Below are positions 1 through 6,346 of a DNA stretch of 7,844 nt, one piece after another (the stretch's first letter is position 1; each line of letters opens with the position of its first letter). A program made the translations under genes and the position numbers. This DNA comes from Pseudomonadota bacterium. GTDB taxonomy: Bacteria > Pseudomonadota > Gammaproteobacteria > Burkholderiales > Burkholderiaceae. The notes beneath the pieces are model-generated. The model saw only the letters and a program-made list of their open reading frames with translations, did no database searches and was not told the DNA's origin. The stretch spans positions 1 through 7,844 of the forward strand of contig JAEZQX010000394.1 of assembly GCA_023441105.1 (NCBI GenBank). Direction: 5' to 3'.

Positions 1-2315
1 AGATCGAGCAGCAGTACACCTCGGGCCTGGTCACCCAGGGCGAGCGCTACAACAAGGTGGTGGACATCTGGTCCAAGGCCGGCGACCAGGTCGGCAAGGC
101 GATGATGGACCAGCTCGCGACCGAGAACGTCGTGGATGCGCAGGGCGCCAACGTCAAGCAGGAGTCCTTCAACGCCATCTACATGATGGCGGACTCCGGC
201 GCGCGCGGCTCGGCGGCGCAGATCCGCCAGCTGGCGGGCATGCGCGGCCTGATGGCCAAGCCGGACGGCTCGATCATCGAGACGCCGATCACCGCCAATT
301 TCCGCGAGGGCCTGAACGTCCTGCAGTACTTCATCTCCACTCACGGCGCCCGCAAGGGCCTCGCGGATACGGCGCTGAAGACGGCCAACTCCGGCTACCT
401 CACCCGCCGGCTGGTCGATGTCACCCAGGACCTCGTGGTCACCGAGATCGATTGCGGCACCACCAACGGCGTCGCGATGCGGGCGCTGGTCGAAGGCGGC
501 GAGATCATCGAAGCGCTGCGGGACCGGGTGCTGGGTCGGGTGGCGGCGGTCGACGTCATCAACCCCGAGTCGCAGGAGACGCTGTTCGAAGCCGGCTCGT
601 TGCTGGACGAGGATGCGGTCGAGTCGATCGAGCAGATCGGCATCGACGAGGTGCGCGTGCGCACCCCGCTCACCTGCGACACCCGCTACGGCCTGTGCGC
701 CAAGTGCTACGGTCGTGACCTCGGCCGGGGCTCGCTGGTCAACGTCGGCGAAGCGGTCGGCGTGATCGCGGCGCAGTCGATCGGCGAGCCGGGCACGCAG
801 TTGACGATGCGGACCTTCCACATCGGCGGCGCGGCGTCGCGGGCGGCGGTGTCGAGCTCGGTCGAGGCCAAGTCCAACGGCGTGGCACGGTTCACCGCCA
901 CGATGCGCTACATCACCAGCAGCAAGGGTGACCTGATCGTCATCTCCCGTTCCGGCGAGGTGATGATCACCGACGACAACGGGCGGGAGCGCGAGCGCCA
1001 CAAGATTCCTTACGGCGCGACGCTGCTGGTCCAGGACGGCACCACCGTCAAGGCCGGCATGCAGCTCGCCAGCTGGGATCCGCTGACGCGTCCGATCATC
1101 ACCGAGTACGCGGGTACGGTGAAGTTCGAGAACGTGGAGGAGGGCGTCACCGTCGCCAAGCAGATCGACGAGGTGACGGGCCTTTCGACGCAGGTCGTCA
1201 TCGACGCGAAGCGGCGCAGCGCGAGCAGCGCCCGCAACGTCCGTCCGGCGATGAAGCTGATCAACGAGGCCGGCGAGGAGGTCAAGATCGCCGCCACCGA
1301 CCATTCGGTGCAGATCGGCTTCCCGGTCGGCGCGCTGATCACGGTCCGCGACGGCCAGCAGGTGGCGGTCGGCGACGTGCTGGCGCGAATCCCGCAGGAG
1401 ACGCAGAAGAACCGGGACATCACCGGCGGCCTGCCGCGGGTGGCGGAGCTGTTCGAGGCGCGGTCGCCGAAGGATGCGGGCATGCTGGCCGAAGTCACCG
1501 GCACGGTCTCGTTCGGCAAGGACACCAAGGGCAAGCAGCGGCTGGTCATCACCGACCTGGACGGCAATGCCCACGAGTTCCTGATCCCGAAGGAGAAGCA
1601 CGTGCTGGTGCACGACGGCCAGGTGGTCAACAAGGGCGAGATGATCGTCGACGGGCCGGCGGATCCGCACGACATCCTGCGCCTGCTCGGCATCGAGGCG
1701 CTGTCGCGCTACATCGTCGACGAGGTGCAGGACGTCTACCGGCTGCAGGGCGTGAAGATCAACGACAAGCACATCGAGGTGATCGTCCGCCAGATGCTGC
1801 GTCGGGTGGTGGTCACGCAACCCGGCGGCACCAGCTTCATCGTCGGCGAGCAGGTCGAGCGCAGCGAGATCCTGGACGCCACCGACAAGATGGTCGCGGA
1901 TGACAAGCTGCCGCCGGTCTACGAGAACATCCTGCTCGGCATCACCAAGGCGTCGCTGTCGACCGATTCGTTCATCTCCGCCGCGTCGTTCCAGGAGACC
2001 ACTCGCGTGCTGACCGAAGCCGCGATCATGGGCAAGAAGGACGACCTGCGCGGACTGAAGGAGAACGTCATCGTCGGTCGCCTGATTCCCGCCGGAACCG
2101 GCCTTGCCTACCACAAGGCTCGGTACGAGAAGGAATCGGTGGAGGCCCAGGAGGCCGCAGCCCTGGCGGCAGCCGAAGCGGCTTTCGCGCCCCGCGAGGA
2201 GTTTTCCGGTGGCGAGGGCGAGTCGTCCGAGGACGCCTCGATGGCCATGCACGACGCGGGCTCGGAAGCGGCCGCGCCGGAAGGCGACGAGAACAACCCG
2301 CCAGCTGGCGAGTAG
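1..2315 (+). CDS. rpoC: DNA-directed RNA polymerase subunit beta' (C-terminal ~770 residues; 5' end outside window)
   Basis: This is the C-terminal part of the largest catalytic subunit of RNA polymerase. The frame is open from nt 3, and a GTG at nt 57 is an internal codon, not a start. The second zinc site is complete, with Cys codons at 453, 675, 696 and 705 (C-x6-C-x2-C for the last three). The trigger-loop/bridge-helix region [16 protein letters not shown] is at about 783-830. It is followed by a long lineage-specific insert in the trigger loop (about 846-1400, SI3-like), and the loop resumes at [16 protein letters not shown]. The stretch [20 protein letters not shown] and the motif [17 protein letters not shown] mark the conserved C-terminus. 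The last ~60 residues form an Ala/Glu-rich, low-complexity acidic tail that varies in the family. The sequence resembles betaproteobacterial RpoC as I recall it. The gene ends at TAG 2313-2315. No frameshift or missing catalytic element is seen. Confidence 0.98.
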   Translation, partial: IEQQYTSGLVTQGERYNKVVDIWSKAGDQVGKAMMDQLATENVVDAQGANVKQESFNAIYMMADSGARGSAAQIRQLAGMRGLMAKPDGSIIETPITANFREGLNVLQYFISTHGARKGLADTALKTANSGYLTRRLVDVTQDLVVTEIDCGTTNGVAMRALVEGGEIIEALRDRVLGRVAAVDVINPESQETLFEAGSLLDEDAVESIEQIGIDEVRVRTPLTCDTRYGLCAKCYGRDLGRGSLVNVGEAVGVIAAQSIGEPGTQLTMRTFHIGGAASRAAVSSSVEAKSNGVARFTATMRYITSSKGDLIVISRSGEVMITDDNGRERERHKIPYGATLLVQDGTTVKAGMQLASWDPLTRPIITEYAGTVKFENVEEGVTVAKQIDEVTGLSTQVVIDAKRRSASSARNVRPAMKLINEAGEEVKIAATDHSVQIGFPVGALITVRDGQQVAVGDVLARIPQETQKNRDITGGLPRVAELFEARSPKDAGMLAEVTGTVSFGKDTKGKQRLVITDLDGNAHEFLIPKEKHVLVHDGQVVNKGEMIVDGPADPHDILRLLGIEALSRYIVDEVQDVYRLQGVKINDKHIEVIVRQMLRRVVVTQPGGTSFIVGEQVERSEILDATDKMVADDKLPPVYENILLGITKASLSTDSFISAASFQETTRVLTEAAIMGKKDDLRGLKENVIVGRLIPAGTGLAYHKARYEKESVEAQEAAALAAAEAAFAPREEFSGGEGESSEDASMAMHDAGSEAAAPEGDENNPPAGE

Positions 2316-2322
2316 CGTCTAG

Positions 2323-2352
2323 GCGCCGGATCGGCTGCGACCGATCCGGCGC
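2323..2352 (+). repeat. 12-bp GC-rich inverted repeat just after rpoC
   Basis: The arms GCGCCGGATCGG (2323-2334) and CCGATCCGGCGC (2341-2352) are perfectly complementary around a 6-nt loop, and begin 8 nt after the rpoC stop codon. There is no T-tract behind the hairpin, so it is not a complete intrinsic terminator on its own. It more likely protects the rpoC mRNA 3' end, or slows polymerase ahead of the true terminator 30 nt further on. Confidence 0.75.
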
Positions 2353-2381
2353 GCCTCTCCCCGCAGCGCTTCCTCTCCAAC

Positions 2382-2407
2382 GCCCGGCAATCGCCGGGCT
2401 TTCTTTT
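2382..2407 (+). terminator. Rho-independent terminator of rpoC
   Basis: The arms GCCCGGC (2382-2388) and GCCGGGC (2393-2399) form a perfect 7-bp stem with an AATC loop, followed at once by TTTCTTTT (2400-2407). This is a canonical intrinsic terminator reading in the rpoC direction. It lies between the convergent ends of rpoC and the dehydrogenase gene. The opposite strand has no T-tract after the stem, so it is unlikely to act in both directions. Confidence 0.92.
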
Positions 2408-2442
2408 ACGGAACCGGCGCTCTCGTCCGTAGGAGTCCGGCC

Positions 2443-3207
2443 TCAGGCCTGGATCGAGTAGCCCCCGTCGACGAAGAGGGCGGTCCCGGTAATGTATTGG
2501 GAGCCGCTGCCGGCCAGCAGGACCGTCACTGCCTCGAAGTCCGACGGCTTCCCCCAGCGGCCGGCAGGCGTGCGGGTGCGGACCCGCTCGTCGAGCCCGG
2601 CAACTTCGCGCCTGGCGCCCTCGGTGAGATCCGTATCGATCCAGCCGGGCAGAAGTGCGTTGACCTGGATGTTGTCCCGCCCCCAGGCCGTCGCAAGCGC
2701 TCGGGTCATCTGGACAAGCCCGCCCTTGCTGGCGGCGTAGGCGACGGCGAACGACGCACCCATCTGCGATAGCAGGGAGCCGATGCTGATGATCTTGCCG
2801 CCGCCCACCTTCTTCATGTGGGGGTAGGCAGCCTGGGAACACAGGAAGGCGCTGGTGAGGTTGCTGTCGACGACGCGGTGCCATTCCGCCGCGGAATATT
2901 CCTCCGGGGGCTTTCGTATCGCGATGCCGGCGTTGTTCACGAGAATGTCCAGCCGGCCGAAATGAGCTGCGACGCGATCGACGGATTCGCGGCAGGCTGC
3001 TTCCTGCATCAGGTCGGCCTCCAGCTGGAGCGTCTCCGCACCCAGCGCGTGCAGCGCCTCGGCGGCGGTCGCATTCTTGGCCGGGTTGCGGCCTACGATG
3101 GCGATCCTCGCACCGGCCCGGGCCATGCCGGTTGCCATCCCGAGGCCGATCCCGCCGTTGCCGCCGGTGACGAGGGCAACGCGCCCACTAAGGTCGAAGT
3201 GGTTCAT
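2443..3207 (-). CDS. SDR-family NAD(P)-dependent oxidoreductase
   Basis: This is a classical short-chain dehydrogenase/reductase of 254 residues, the usual length for the family: a cytosolic Rossmann-fold enzyme that moves hydride between NAD(P)H and a carbonyl or hydroxyl. The cofactor motif TGGNGGIG is at residues 14-21. Arg40 after the second strand hints at NADP(H) preference. NNAG is at 91-94, and the catalytic tetrad is Asn116, Ser144, Tyr157 and Lys161 (YAASK). A PGW motif and the C-terminal VDGGY are typical. The opening residues, MNHFDLSGRVALVTGG, resemble 2-deoxy-gluconate or glucose 1-dehydrogenase-like SDRs, but substrate cannot be read from sequence. The ATG at 3207 is preferred because GGAGG (3217-3221 complement) lies 9 nt upstream and the fold starts there; the open frame upstream to 3435 is low-quality extension. 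It runs convergent to rpoC and lies 263 nt downstream of the peptidase gene. Confidence 0.93.
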   Translation of the reverse strand: MNHFDLSGRVALVTGGNGGIGLGMATGMARAGARIAIVGRNPAKNATAAEALHALGAETLQLEADLMQEAACRESVDRVAAHFGRLDILVNNAGIAIRKPPEEYSAAEWHRVVDSNLTSAFLCSQAAYPHMKKVGGGKIISIGSLLSQMGASFAVAYAASKGGLVQMTRALATAWGRDNIQVNALLPGWIDTDLTEGARREVAGLDERVRTRTPAGRWGKPSDFEAVTVLLAGSGSQYITGTALFVDGGYSIQA

Positions 3208-3444
3208 GAGTGCTGGCCTCCAGCAGAGTTGACTAGGTGACTCTGACCTGCCCCGGTCGGGATCGCGTGTCGCCGACTCGCTCCGGGATTTCGTACTTGA
3301 TTGGTGATGACATTCTCTTGTTTTCGCGGTCTCGCTTGTGACCTGCGGGTGACGCAGTTGGTGGACGGCAACAAGGGGCATCCACCCGATGGTGTCGCGA
3401 TCGTCGCTGACCGGCCACGGCCGGCGGCCGGGCACTACGGATCG

Positions 3445-3461
3445 ACCCGGCGGATCCGGGT
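3445..3461 (-). repeat. 6-bp inverted repeat downstream of the peptidase gene
   Basis: ACCCGG (3445-3450) and CCGGGT (3456-3461) pair around a 5-nt loop, beginning 10 nt past the peptidase stop codon on the minus strand. No T-tract follows in the direction of transcription, so it is only a weak terminator candidate. The remaining spacer before the dehydrogenase gene (3208-3444) shows no convincing promoter hexamers, so I cannot say whether the two minus-strand genes share a transcript. Confidence 0.4.
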
Positions 3462-3470
3462 TGGCCTCAG

Positions 3471-4553
3471 TCAGCGGACGCTCTTCTGTATCTGCCCGAT
3501 CGAATCGGCGAGTGCGGCCAGCATCGGCGGGTCGTACGGATCATGGCCGGCATGCTCGACCCACGTCAGGCGGCTCGCCGGCATCGCCTGGTGGAGCTGC
3601 CAGGCATTCGACGGCCGGCAGACCCAGTCGAGGCGCCCGTGCACCAGCTCGACCGGCATGGCGCGCAGGCGACCCGCCAGGTTGAGCAGTCGTTCTTCGC
3701 CCAGGAAGCATTGGCTGGCGAGGTAATGGGCCTGGACCCGGTACTTGTCGACCAGGTGGCGGCTGGAAGCCGGCAAGGGAGCCGGAGCCGGCGAGAGCGG
3801 CGCCCCGGGGGCAGCCGGCGTCGACACCGCCTGCTCCCAATGCGCCCAGGCTGCCGCAGCCGGGCCGGCCACTGCCGGATCGTCGGCGGCCAGCAGCCGC
3901 GCAAGCTTGGCCAGCACCGTATGGCCGGCATGCTCGCACTCGTCCAGTCGCAACGGCAGGCCGATCCGCCGCACCAGGTCCTGCCAGGCCGTCGGCAGCA
4001 GCGTTCCGGCGCCGCCGAAGAACCAGTCCAGGTCCCGGCTGCCGGTCAGGAAGGCGCCGCGCAGGATGAGCCCGCTGCACGACGACAGGTGGTTCGCGGC
4101 ATAGGCGATCCCGAGGCTCGCGCCCCACGAGCCGCCGAACACGATCCAGCGCTCGACGCCCAACAGCCGGCGCAGCTGCTCGAGGTCGCGCAGCAACGCC
4201 GCGGTGTCGTTGCCCGTGACGGCGCCTCGTGGCGTGCTGCGGCCGCAGCCGCGCTGGTCGAACAGCACGATCCGGAAGCGCTCGGGGTCGAAGAAGCGGC
4301 GCTGCATCGGCGAGCAGCCGCTGGCGGGACCGCCGTGCAGCACCACCACCGGCAGCCCCGTCGGGTTGCCGCACTGCTCGTGGTAGATGACGTGGCCTTC
4401 GCCGGTGTCCATCTCACCGCGTGCGTACGGCTCGATCGCTGGATACAGACGGCGGATGCCTGCCGCCGTCCCGGTCGCGACCGGCGGTGGCGGGCTGCTG
4501 CTGAGGTCGGCTGCGCCCGCGGCGGGCTCGGTTCGGTCGGGCGGCACGGGCAC
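3471..4553 (-). CDS. pip: Proline iminopeptidase (prolyl aminopeptidase), alpha/beta-hydrolase
   Basis: Probable cytosolic serine exopeptidase (EC 3.4.11.5, family S33) that releases N-terminal proline from peptides. There are 360 codons, against about 310-330 for most relatives. The family entry sequence LYPAIEPY is at residues 36-43, the oxyanion motif HGGP at 73-76, FDQRGCGRS at 98-106, and the nucleophile elbow GGSWG at 140-144 (Ser142). Asp309 (HGRLD) and His337 complete the triad. Extra length comes from a Pro/Ser/Ala-rich N-terminus of about 32 residues and a Pro/Ala-rich insert at about 245-263 in the cap domain. Glu240 (WE) matches one substrate-amine-binding Glu of the Serratia enzyme, as I recall it; the second seems to be Gln274. 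The start is GTG at 4553, or possibly GTG at 4547, which sits better behind the AGGA just upstream. An ATG at residue 48 would cut off conserved N-terminal sequence. There is no signal peptide. Confidence 0.92.
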   Translation of the reverse strand: MPVPPDRTEPAAGAADLSSSPPPPVATGTAAGIRRLYPAIEPYARGEMDTGEGHVIYHEQCGNPTGLPVVVLHGGPASGCSPMQRRFFDPERFRIVLFDQRGCGRSTPRGAVTGNDTAALLRDLEQLRRLLGVERWIVFGGSWGASLGIAYAANHLSSCSGLILRGAFLTGSRDLDWFFGGAGTLLPTAWQDLVRRIGLPLRLDECEHAGHTVLAKLARLLAADDPAVAGPAAAAWAHWEQAVSTPAAPGAPLSPAPAPLPASSRHLVDKYRVQAHYLASQCFLGEERLLNLAGRLRAMPVELVHGRLDWVCRPSNAWQLHQAMPASRLTWVEHAGHDPYDPPMLAALADSIGQIQKSVR

Positions 4554-4610
4554 GATTCCTGTTGGGGCGCCGGGAGAGGGCTTTCATCACTGCCCCCGGC
4601 TTCCCATCCT

Positions 4611-4643
4611 GCAACAATGAGCGCCATCGCAACGTTATGCGCC
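4611..4643. repeat. Imperfect direct repeat in the divergent pip / HicB-like intergenic region
   Basis: GCAACAATGAGCGCC (4611-4625) and GCAACGTTATGCGCC (4629-4643) match at 11 of 15 positions with an 18-bp period; the outer five bases on each side are identical. They lie in the 112-bp region between two divergently transcribed genes, where operators often sit. No good sigma70 promoter could be recognised around them, so an operator role is only a possibility. Confidence 0.35.
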
Positions 4644-4665
4644 GGCGCCAAAGGCCTAATATTCC

Positions 4666-4878
4666 ATGAAATATGCGATCGTCATCGAGCAGCGCGGGCA
4701 GCGTTACCGGGCTTACGTCCCGGACCTGCCGGGTTGCACGGCAACCGGGGCCACGGTCGACGAGGTGGAAGCCTCGATCCGGCTCGCCATCCAGTATCAC
4801 ATACTGGACTTGCGCGGCGACGGCGCCGCCGTGCCGCTGCCGATGAGCCGGGTGGAGTACGTCGCCGTCTCCGCCTGA
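4666..4878 (+). CDS. Solitary HicB-like (UPF0150-type) small protein
   Basis: A 70-residue protein with the HicB N-terminal fold signature: MKYAIVIEQ (first strand), then YRAYVPDLPGCTATGATVDE (residues 14-33) followed by an EVEASIRLAIQYHI helix (33-46). In type II HicAB modules this domain binds and neutralises the RNase toxin HicA. Here the C-terminal ribbon-helix-helix or HTH DNA-binding domain found in full-length HicB (about 130-150 residues) is absent, and no HicA-like ORF (about 60-80 residues with a dsRBD-like fold and catalytic His) lies on either side. It is therefore probably an orphan of the short HicB-like family, not half of a local toxin-antitoxin pair. The ribosome-binding site is weak (AAAGG at about 4650-4654, rather far from the ATG). 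Its TGA overlaps the A-rich Shine-Dalgarno of the next gene, suggesting co-transcription. Confidence 0.85.
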   Translation: MKYAIVIEQRGQRYRAYVPDLPGCTATGATVDEVEASIRLAIQYHILDLRGDGAAVPLPMSRVEYVAVSA

Positions 4879-4884
4879 AAAGGA
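4878..4884 (+). promoter_or_regulatory. Shine-Dalgarno sequence for the lipoprotein gene
   Basis: AAAAGGA (4878-4884) shares its first base with the stop codon of the HicB-like gene. Seven bases after it, in the frame of the lipoprotein signal peptide, the codon is ACG (4892-4894). No ATG, GTG or TTG occurs in that frame at a usable distance. The position and strength of this site are the main evidence for where the gene begins. Confidence 0.55.
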
Positions 4885-4891
4885 TCGCCCA

Positions 4892-5353
4892 ACGCCCGAA
4901 CCCGAGACGACCCCGTCGAGTCATGCTTGCCACCGCCGCGGGCGCGGTACCCGGCGGAATCTGCTGGCAGCCCTGCTGGCGGGCCTCGTCGCCGCCGGCT
5001 GTGGCGACGTGTTTGTCTCCTATACCAACCAGCAGTGTCCTGAAGACGATCCGCCGGGCGTAGTCGTCGAATTCGTCGCTCACGGCGATCGCCGGCCGGT
5101 CGCGGTCGGCGCCACCGGCCTCGTGCGCGACGGGTCCTTCCTCGAGCAGATGCGGGCCACGGGTCAGCAGTTCGCCGGCGGACGCACCCGCGCGCTGGCC
5201 GGCGGTTTCGGCCGCGAGGGCGTCTACGATGTCCGCGTCGAGACCGCCGCGGGCGAGGAATTCGCCTGGAACCGGATCCGCGTGGCGGGTGATCGCTGCG
5301 GCCCGTTCACGGTGGTGCTGCAGGCCGAGGTCACGGCGTTCCCGGGAAATTGA
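4892..5353 (+). CDS. Predicted secreted lipoprotein with probable non-canonical (ACG) start
   Basis: I do not recognise a named family. The frame is open from 4847 to TGA 5351-5353 with no ATG, GTG or TTG before GTG 5009. Counting from ACG 4892 gives 153 residues. Residues 20-37 form a signal peptide: TRRNLL (twin-arginine-like), a hydrophobic Leu/Ala core, then the lipobox VAAGC with Cys37 as the lipidated residue. Gly at +2 is compatible with outer-membrane sorting. The mature part (~117 residues) appears beta-rich and ends in a pattern (GVYDVRVET ... IRV..DRCGPFTVVLQAEV, about 110-147) that I associate with carboxypeptidase-regulatory-like beta sandwiches in bacterial surface lipoproteins. 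Cys49 and Cys136 could form a disulfide. The GTG at 5009 would remove the entire signal peptide, so it is unlikely to be the real start. An ACG start, a mutated ATG, or a sequencing error all remain possible. Confidence 0.65.
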   Translation, partial: TPEPETTPSSHACHRRGRGTRRNLLAALLAGLVAAGCGDVFVSYTNQQCPEDDPPGVVVEFVAHGDRRPVAVGATGLVRDGSFLEQMRATGQQFAGGRTRALAGGFGREGVYDVRVETAAGEEFAWNRIRVAGDRCGPFTVVLQAEVTAFPGN

Positions 5354-5379
5354 CGTGAACCCGTGAAAACCACTATACT
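5350..5379 (+). promoter_or_regulatory. Sigma70-type promoter of the str operon (rpsL-rpsG-fusA)
   Basis: TTGACG (5350-5355, 5 of 6 matches to the -35 consensus) and TATACT (5374-5379, 5 of 6 to the -10) are separated by 18 bp. The -35 overlaps the lipoprotein stop codon. Transcription would start near 5386, giving a leader of about 187 nt before rpsL. This is the best promoter match I found in the window and it faces the ribosomal protein genes. It also rules out a GTG at 5363 as an upstream rpsL start, since that codon lies within the promoter. Confidence 0.85.
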
Positions 5380-5385
5380 CACTGG

Positions 5386-5572
5386 TTCGCTGAAAGCATT
5401 TGCGCATTGGAAGCATGGCGCATCTGCTGACGCATCGCTCTGGAAAGCACGGCGCTCGCTCTCGCTTCGTCGTGTCGCTGCCGCGCCTTCCGGCGCCCGG
5501 TCGCGTCCGTCGCCGCCGAACAGCAGCCAGAGCAGCAAGCCGAACGAGCCGCCCCATTTCAAGCAAGAAGCC
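5386..5572 (+). promoter_or_regulatory. Predicted 5' leader of rpsL mRNA
   Basis: This is an untranslated leader of about 187 nt between the predicted transcription start and the rpsL ATG. It contains one small perfect hairpin, GCGCC (5483-5487) / GGCGC (5492-5496) with loop TTCC, and several GCAT repeats at 5395-5431. No known riboswitch or leader-peptide pattern is recognisable. A short ORF from ATG 5415 runs across the rpsL start in another frame (stop at 5594), but it lacks a clear ribosome-binding site. Confidence 0.5.
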
Positions 5573-5950
5573 ATGCCGACCATCAACCAGCTAGTACGCA
5601 ATGCGCGGGTATCCGCAGTCACCAAGAGCAAGAGTCCCGCGCTCGAGGACTGCCCCCAGCGTCGCGGTGTCTGTACGCGTGTCTATACCACGACACCGAA
5701 GAAGCCGAACTCGGCACTGCGCAAGGTCGCCAAAGTACGCCTGACCAACGGCTACGAGGTCATCAGCTACATCGGCGGCGAAGGCCACAACCTGCAGGAG
5801 CACTCCGTGGTGCTGATCCGCGGCGGCCGAGTGAAGGACCTGCCGGGTGTGCGTTACCACATCGTGCGCGGTTCGCTGGACCTGCAGGGCGTCAAGGATC
5901 GCAAGCAGGCACGCTCGAAGTACGGCGCCAAGCGTCCCAAGGCCAAGTAA
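5573..5950 (+). CDS. rpsL: 30S ribosomal protein S12
   Basis: S12 is 125 residues here, full length. It sits at the 30S decoding centre and influences tRNA selection and fidelity. The start is ATG 5573 (MPTINQLV, the usual S12 N-terminus); the open frame continues upstream but through the promoter and leader. The loops around the decoding site are intact: TTTPKKPNS with Lys43 and [11 protein letters not shown] with Lys88 are the unmutated residues, so the usual streptomycin-resistance substitutions are absent. Asp89, the residue beta-methylthiolated by RimO in E. coli, is present. The ribosome-binding site is weak (AAGAAG close to the ATG). The basic C-terminus [13 protein letters not shown] is typical. 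First gene of the str operon, followed by an unusually long 403-nt spacer before rpsG. Confidence 0.99.
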   Translation: MPTINQLVRNARVSAVTKSKSPALEDCPQRRGVCTRVYTTTPKKPNSALRKVAKVRLTNGYEVISYIGGEGHNLQEHSVVLIRGGRVKDLPGVRYHIVRGSLDLQGVKDRKQARSKYGAKRPKAK

Positions 5951-5951
5951 T

Positions 5952-6055
5952 CCAGGAAGTCAGGTAGTCCGAGGGCCCGCGACCGGCCATCGCCGGGCCG
6001 GTATTCCAGGCCCGGGAGTCTGGGCCAGGTAGTTCCGTGGCCTGGTCGTTCCAGG
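5952..6055 (+). repeat. CCAGG / CAGGTAGT repeats in the rpsL-rpsG spacer
   Basis: CCAGG occurs at 5952, 6006, 6025 and 6051 (and again at 6185, outside this span). CAGGTAGT occurs at 5961-5968 and 6026-6033, each followed by CCG or TCCG. TTCCAGG occurs at 6004-6010 and 6049-6055. The units are imperfect and unevenly spaced, so this is not a CRISPR or a clean tandem array. Confidence 0.6.
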
Positions 6056-6341
6056 GGCCGATGTTTGCCGTGCCGGCTCCAAGCGGTCGCCGAGGCCCGG
6101 ATCGGGGCCGGGCCGCCGCCACGGCGGCAGCAAAGTTTCGGGGAATTTGCGCAGGAGGCGGAGTTCGCTGCCGGCGCCGGTTCTCCAGGGTAGGGCGGTG
6201 TGGCATGGTGCCAGCCGCCCAGTAAGCGATCCTCGCCTGATCGCGCCGCGCCTGCAGGTGTCGGCCGTCATGGTTCCGGGGGTCAGGGACGAGGAGGTAC
6301 GGGCATTGCCCGCGCCGAGCCGACCCGGCTGAATCAACTGA

Positions 6342-6346
6342 AGAGG
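6342..6346 (+). promoter_or_regulatory. Ribosome-binding site of rpsG
   Basis: AGAGG (6342-6346) lies 7 nt before the rpsG ATG at 6354. It fixes the start at the conserved MPRRR N-terminus. Confidence 0.8.

Noticed and set aside
57..59. GTG at 57 as a gene start
   Set aside because: The same frame is open upstream to nt 3 and translates as continuous RpoC sequence ([18 protein letters not shown]), so it is an internal valine codon.
3233..3418. Minus-strand 61-codon ORF between pip and the dehydrogenase
   Set aside because: There is no clear ribosome-binding site, no recognisable domain, and its composition looks like spacer.
3208..3435. N-terminal extension of the dehydrogenase (76 extra residues)
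   Set aside because: It lacks family similarity, and a good GGAGG site precedes the ATG at 3207, where the Rossmann fold begins.
4634..4662. Promoter for the HicB-like gene using TAATAT (4657-4662)
   Set aside because: No acceptable -35 lies upstream, and transcription would begin at or after the ATG at 4666.
3543..5063. Plus-strand 506-codon ORF antisense to pip
   Set aside because: It is an Arg/Ala/Gly-rich shadow of the high-GC pip gene that runs through the HicB-like gene in the wrong frame; the strong catalytic motifs are on the minus strand.
5009..5353. GTG 5009 as start of the lipoprotein gene
   Set aside because: It would delete a complete lipoprotein signal peptide and lipobox encoded in the same frame directly upstream, and no good Shine-Dalgarno precedes it.
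4666..5353. Toxin-antitoxin module made of the HicB-like gene and the downstream gene
   Set aside because: The downstream product has a lipoprotein signal peptide and lacks HicA features, so it cannot be the cytoplasmic RNase toxin.
5363..5572. 70-residue N-terminal extension of S12 from GTG 5363
   Set aside because: The GTG lies inside the predicted promoter between -35 and -10, and S12 starts at MPTINQ.
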